A stretch of DNA of 9,689 nucleotides, taken from Gammaproteobacteria bacterium (GTDB taxonomy: Bacteria > Pseudomonadota > Gammaproteobacteria > GRL18). Below are positions 6,583 to 9,689 of this stretch, one piece after another. The stretch covers positions 1-9,689 of the forward strand of contig JANELJ010000056.1 in NCBI GenBank assembly GCA_024511395.1. The letters are read 5' to 3'. Every line of letters begins with the position of its first letter. Within the stretch, counting starts at the first letter, position 1. A program made the translations under genes and the position numbers. The notes beneath the pieces were generated by a model. That model saw nothing but the letters and a program-made list of their open reading frames with translations. It was not told where the DNA came from and made no database searches.

Positions 6583-8892
6583 ATGGCTAAATCCAGAAAA
6601 AAGAAATCTTCCAGTAAAAGAAAAAAGTCATCAGGTTCTGGACGTTTTATTAAAAAAACGTTCCTGTACCTGCTGATTTTTGGCACCATCGGCCTGACGC
6701 TTTATACACTTTATCTTAACAGCATTATTAAAGATAAATTTGAAGGCCGCCGCTGGTCCATTCCTGCCAAGGTGTATGCCCGGGCTTTGGAAATTTACCC
6801 GGGTGTTAAGCTCAGTGCCGGCCAGCTGGAAAAAGAGCTCCGTCTGGCCGGTTACCGCAAGGACAAATCCCCCTCTACACAGGGCAGCTTCTCCCGTAAA
6901 GGCAATCAGGTAGATCTGGTCAGCCGTCAGTTCCGCTTTCCCGATGGAGATGAAGCGTCTCATAAGCTGCGTATTCAGTTTAAACATAATGTTGTCAGCC
7001 GGATTTATGACAAAAGTCGTAAACGCTCTGTGTCTCTGGCTCGGCTGGATCCGGCAGTGATTGGCGGTATCCACCCACGTTTACATGAAGACCGGGTATT
7101 GCTGGCGCAGGATGAAATTCCGCAGAAATTAAAAAAAGCCCTGATTGCGGTAGAAGACCGAAACTTTTACCAGCATTACGGTATTGATCCCAAAGGCATT
7201 ATTCGTGCTGTGTGGGCTAATATTAAAGCCGGTGCAACGGTGCAGGGCGGCAGTACGCTGACTCAGCAGCTGGTTAAAAATTTCTTTTTAACCAGAGAGC
7301 GCACCCTGATCCGCAAGCTCAATGAAGCCATTATGTCTCTGCTGCTGGAATACCATTACAGCAAGGATGAAATTCTTACTGCTTATATCAATGAAGTTTA
7401 CCTAGGTCAGGATGGTCGTCGGGCCATTCATGGTTTTGCTCTGGCCAGTGAATATTATTTCAGACGGCCCATCAGTCAGCTCAGTCTGTCGCAGATATCC
7501 CTGCTGGTGGGGCTGGTCAAGGGACCGTCCTGGTACAACCCGGTCAAGCATCCGCAACGGGCGAAAAAGCGTCGAAATACCGTGCTTAAAGTGATGCTGG
7601 AGCAACAGCTTATTACTGAGAAGCAGTATAAAAAAGCCATTGCCTCAAGCCTGGGAAACAGTCAGGGTATTTCTTTAAGCTCATCACCTTTCCCGGCATT
7701 TCTGGACAGTGTGAAATCACAGTTGCAGGAAAGCTATAACCAGGATGACTTAACTGATAAAGGCCTAAAAATATTTACCACGCTTAATCCGCAGGTACAA
7801 TGGGCTGCGGAACAGGCTCTGAGCAGCCAGTTAAAAAGCATGGGGAAAAAACGTGCTAAACAACTGCAGGGCGCTATTATTGTCAGTCACCGCAATTCTG
7901 CAGAGATACTGGCCATAGTCGGTGGTAAAAAGAGTCAGGAAGGTGATTTTAACCGGGCTATGCATGCTCAACGTCCTATTGGTTCACTGGTCAAACCGGT
8001 TATTTATCTGACCGCACTGCAGCAGGGTTATACCCTGGCCTCTCTGTTAAAAGACCAGTCATTTACGGCCAAAAGTGTAAAGGGCAAATTATGGAAGCCT
8101 AAAAACTTTGATCATAAAGAGCACGGTATAGTGCCTTTGCATGTGGCTCTGGCCAAGTCCTATAATTTATCCACAGCCCGGCTGGGTATGGATGTTGGTG
8201 TGGACAAAGTACTTAATACTGTTCGGGCACTGGGTGCGCAGACTGATGCATTGCCCTATCCAGCGGTGCTGCTGGGTTCTCTGACTTTAACGCCGTTACA
8301 GGTTACCCAGATGTACCAGACCCTGGCAGACCAGGGCTTTTATTCGCCCCTGCATACAATTTTATCGGTACAGGACGAGCAGAATAATGCTCTGCAGCAA
8401 TACCCCTTGCGCGTGGAACAGCGGATCAGTGAAGACCTGACTTATCTTATTAATGCCAATCTTCAGGAAGTCGTCAGTATGGGTACCGCGAAAGGCTTAA
8501 GTCATTACCTGCCGTCCCGTTATCAGCTGGCTGGAAAAACCGGTACCACCAATGAGCTCAGAGACAGCTGGTTTGCCGGATTTGGCAGTAATCTGCTGGC
8601 CGTGGTCTGGCTGGGGCGGGATGATAATACTCCGGCTGGTCTGACCGGATCCTCCGGTGCTCTAAAAGTCTGGGGCAGGATGATGCAGAAACTGGACGTT
8701 GGTGTGCTGGAACAGAATCAGCCGCAGAATATTAAATGGTTCTGGGTGGACTCCCTGCAGCAGGTACGGCTTTCCGGACGCTGTAAAAATGCTGAATACC
8801 TGCCTTTTATCAAGGGGACGGAACCTGCCAGGGTAGAGGCATGTGAAACCGGCCGTTTTTCAAACAACTGGCTACAACGTTTGTTTCAATAG
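6583..8892 (+). CDS. mrcB: Penicillin-binding protein 1b (bifunctional peptidoglycan synthase)
   Basis: PBP1b polymerises lipid II into glycan strands and cross-links them in the periplasm, anchored in the inner membrane. The 769-residue protein has a short Lys/Ser-rich cytoplasmic tail (1-25), one transmembrane helix (about 26-49), a UB2H-like region (about 55-145), a GT51 transglycosylase domain (about 165-340) and a transpeptidase domain (about 410-700). GT51 landmarks are E191 in VEDRNFYQHYG, QGGSTLTQQLVKN and NEVYLGQ (E271). Transpeptidase landmarks are S468-x-x-K471 (GSLVKP), S526-Y-N528 and K652-T-G-T. A short C-terminal tail has two Cys (SGRCKNAEYLPF, EACETG) that might form a disulfide. 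E. coli PBP1b is longer (about 844). GGGTGA eight bases before the ATG serves as ribosome site. The UB2H domain is the docking site for Lpo activators in relatives, and the next gene encodes a candidate activator. The gene is close enough to cysS to be read from the same transcript. Confidence 0.96.
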   Translation: MAKSRKKKSSSKRKKSSGSGRFIKKTFLYLLIFGTIGLTLYTLYLNSIIKDKFEGRRWSIPAKVYARALEIYPGVKLSAGQLEKELRLAGYRKDKSPSTQGSFSRKGNQVDLVSRQFRFPDGDEASHKLRIQFKHNVVSRIYDKSRKRSVSLARLDPAVIGGIHPRLHEDRVLLAQDEIPQKLKKALIAVEDRNFYQHYGIDPKGIIRAVWANIKAGATVQGGSTLTQQLVKNFFLTRERTLIRKLNEAIMSLLLEYHYSKDEILTAYINEVYLGQDGRRAIHGFALASEYYFRRPISQLSLSQISLLVGLVKGPSWYNPVKHPQRAKKRRNTVLKVMLEQQLITEKQYKKAIASSLGNSQGISLSSSPFPAFLDSVKSQLQESYNQDDLTDKGLKIFTTLNPQVQWAAEQALSSQLKSMGKKRAKQLQGAIIVSHRNSAEILAIVGGKKSQEGDFNRAMHAQRPIGSLVKPVIYLTALQQGYTLASLLKDQSFTAKSVKGKLWKPKNFDHKEHGIVPLHVALAKSYNLSTARLGMDVGVDKVLNTVRALGAQTDALPYPAVLLGSLTLTPLQVTQMYQTLADQGFYSPLHTILSVQDEQNNALQQYPLRVEQRISEDLTYLINANLQEVVSMGTAKGLSHYLPSRYQLAGKTGTTNELRDSWFAGFGSNLLAVVWLGRDDNTPAGLTGSSGALKVWGRMMQKLDVGVLEQNQPQNIKWFWVDSLQQVRLSGRCKNAEYLPFIKGTEPARVEACETGRFSNNWLQRLFQ

Positions 8893-8901
8893 TGTAAAAT
8901 A

Positions 8902-8926
8902 GTTGTAACTCCCTGTTTGTTACAAC
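8902..8926 (+). repeat. Inverted repeat between mrcB and the lipoprotein gene
   Basis: GTTGTAAC (8902-8909) and GTTACAAC (8919-8926) form a perfect eight-base inverted repeat with a nine-base loop. It fills most of the 48-base gap and ends five bases before the GAGG ribosome site of the next gene. A TAAAAT (8895-8900) just upstream could be a -10, but no -35 supports it. The repeat is AT-rich and has no T-run after it, so it is unlikely to be a strong terminator. It may tune expression of the lipoprotein relative to PBP1b. Confidence 0.5.
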
Positions 8927-8940
8927 CACTGAGGCCGTCA

Positions 8941-9471
8941 ATGTTTAAAATCTATCTTTTAGTACTGTTCATTATCAGCATTATCAATGGCTGCAGCTCA
9001 GTTGGTTATTCCCGAGACAGGACTATCGGCAGTGCTCCTCCGGTTATTGAACAAAGCCGTCCCCAGGAAGCAGCTGGCTCTGAAGAGGTGTACCAGCCAA
9101 AAGTGATTACTACAGCGGCGGTCAGTCAGGGCACAGTATCTCCCCGAACCTCGGCTAAGCCGCCAGCCAGTCGTAGTGCGGTGCTTGATCTCCTTAAGCC
9201 GTCCAAAGCGGCTATTGATCAAGGTAATTACGATGAAGCGGAAAGTCTGCTAAAAAGGGCGTTAAGAATTGAGCCGGATAATGCCTGGCTCTGGCACAAT
9301 ATGGCGGTGTTACAATTTTATCGTGAGGATTATCAGCAGGCGGTTCAACAGGCATTAAAATCCAATAATCTGGCAAAAAATAACCAGAAATTAAAGTCAA
9401 ATAATTACAAAGTTATAAAACAGAGCTATATTAAACTGGGTGAACCTGAAAAATCGGTCCGATATAAATAA
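8941..9471 (+). CDS. lpoP: TPR lipoprotein, probable PBP1b activator (LpoP-like)
   Basis: The 176-residue product starts with a lipoprotein signal: hydrophobic residues 4-15 and a lipobox I15-N-G-C18. Ser at +2 after the Cys predicts sorting to the outer membrane. Residues 19-75 form a low-complexity Ser/Pro/Thr/Ala linker that could span towards the cell wall. Residues of about 88-150 read as tetratricopeptide repeats (AIDQGNYDEAESLLKRALRI, then EPDNAWLWHNMAVLQFYRED). In Pseudomonas aeruginosa the lipoprotein LpoP has this same plan, is encoded beside PBP1b and stimulates it. Position, topology and domain type therefore agree; sequence identity was not tested. I chose the ATG at 8941 because GAGG lies six bases before it and the signal peptide is then normal. 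A TTG eight codons earlier has no such support. The gene follows mrcB by 48 bases on the same strand. Confidence 0.8.
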   Translation: MFKIYLLVLFIISIINGCSSVGYSRDRTIGSAPPVIEQSRPQEAAGSEEVYQPKVITTAAVSQGTVSPRTSAKPPASRSAVLDLLKPSKAAIDQGNYDEAESLLKRALRIEPDNAWLWHNMAVLQFYREDYQQAVQQALKSNNLAKNNQKLKSNNYKVIKQSYIKLGEPEKSVRYK

Positions 9472-9538
9472 AATCAACAGCACTTAAATTAAACTGCTAA
9501 AATTAAAGTGGCAAGAAAAGACAAGATTTATATATGGT

Positions 9539-9552
9539 TTGATTTAAATCAG
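9539..9552. promoter_or_regulatory. FNR/Anr-like binding site
   Basis: TTGAT-TTAA-ATCAG matches the FNR/Anr consensus TTGAT-N4-ATCAA at nine of ten defined positions. It stands between the lipoprotein gene and the expected start of a gene just past the right edge, about 145 bases upstream of that start. A weak -10-like TTAAAT (9567-9572) follows, but the spacing is not ideal for a typical activated promoter. Short AT-rich palindromes arise by chance, so confidence is low. Confidence 0.3.
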
Positions 9553-9603
9553 AGGATAATGCCTAGTTAAATGTTAAGTTTGCTGCAATTATCCATCCTA
9601 TTG

Positions 9604-9657
9604 TAAGAAGTTCTTAAGGTTGTTCCATGCTTTAATGGACAGTGTAAATTAAACTGT
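9604..9657. promoter_or_regulatory. Two palindromes, possible operators for the gene beyond the right edge
   Basis: TAAGAA-G-TTCTTA (9604-9616) is a perfect palindrome. ACAGTGTAAATTAAACTGT (9639-9657) is a near-perfect 19-base palindrome with one mismatched pair. A weak promoter reading (TTGTTC at 9620-9625, 17 bases, then TGTAAA at 9643-9648) would place the second palindrome over the -10. That fits a repressor operator, by inference only. Confidence 0.35.
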
Positions 9658-9678
9658 GTATCCGCTCTTATTTAAATA

Positions 9679-9685
9679 TAAGGAG
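9679..9685 (+). promoter_or_regulatory. Strong ribosome binding site for a gene starting outside the window
   Basis: TAAGGAG is a near-complete Shine-Dalgarno sequence, followed by only CCAA before the edge. A rightward start codon within the next few bases outside the window is expected. Confidence 0.65.
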
Positions 9686-9689
9686 CCAA

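Noticed and set aside
8917..8940. TTG start for the lipoprotein gene
   Set aside because: It would place charged and proline residues before the signal peptide and ignore the GAGG site six bases before the ATG at 8941.
9479..9512. AT-rich imperfect inverted repeat after the lipoprotein gene as a terminator
   Set aside because: The stem is imperfect and AT-rich, and it is followed by GGCAAG rather than a T-run.

Overview
The window looks like chromosomal DNA of a gammaproteobacterium, most likely of the Pseudomonadales/Oceanospirillales side. This rests on three things: LpxH (lipid A synthesis) with glutaminyl-tRNA synthetase, an lpxH-ppiB-glnS-cysS gene order known from Pseudomonas, and a class A penicillin-binding protein (PBP1b) followed by a small TPR lipoprotein resembling the Pseudomonas activator LpoP. 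Genus cannot be fixed from sequence alone. Base composition and coding style look uniform across the gene-bearing part, with no sign of a recent island.

Layout. The left edge (1-234) is a decayed IS5-family transposase read leftwards, broken by an internal deletion and a frameshift. Next comes a non-coding stretch with a nested hairpin (245-291) and a likely terminator (433-478). Four genes then read leftwards. From upstream to downstream they are an exported cyclophilin (ppiA-like, 2658-3230), a cytoplasmic cyclophilin (ppiB, 1836-2327), lpxH (1056-1775) and a small exported protein of unknown function (520-927) with its own extended -10 promoter. Between the two cyclophilin genes lies a 330-base gap. 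It holds a roughly 110-base nested inverted-repeat element, a Fur-box-like site and a reasonable ppiB promoter.

From 3429 four genes read rightwards in close succession: glnS, cysS (one base after the glnS stop), mrcB/PBP1b (33 bases after cysS) and an lpoP-like lipoprotein gene (48 bases after mrcB). The last 218 bases are non-coding. They contain an FNR/Anr-like box, two palindromes and a near-perfect Shine-Dalgarno sequence ending four bases before the window edge, so another rightward gene should start just outside.

Functionally the window joins translation (GlnRS, CysRS), proline isomerisation in cytoplasm and periplasm, lipid A synthesis, and a peptidoglycan polymerase paired with its probable outer-membrane activator. 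Most of it is conserved housekeeping. The parts worth a second look are the PBP1b-LpoP pair, the inverted-repeat element, the terminator-like hairpin that abuts the lpxH start codon, and the unknown exported protein. I see no convincing undescribed defence or biosynthetic system.
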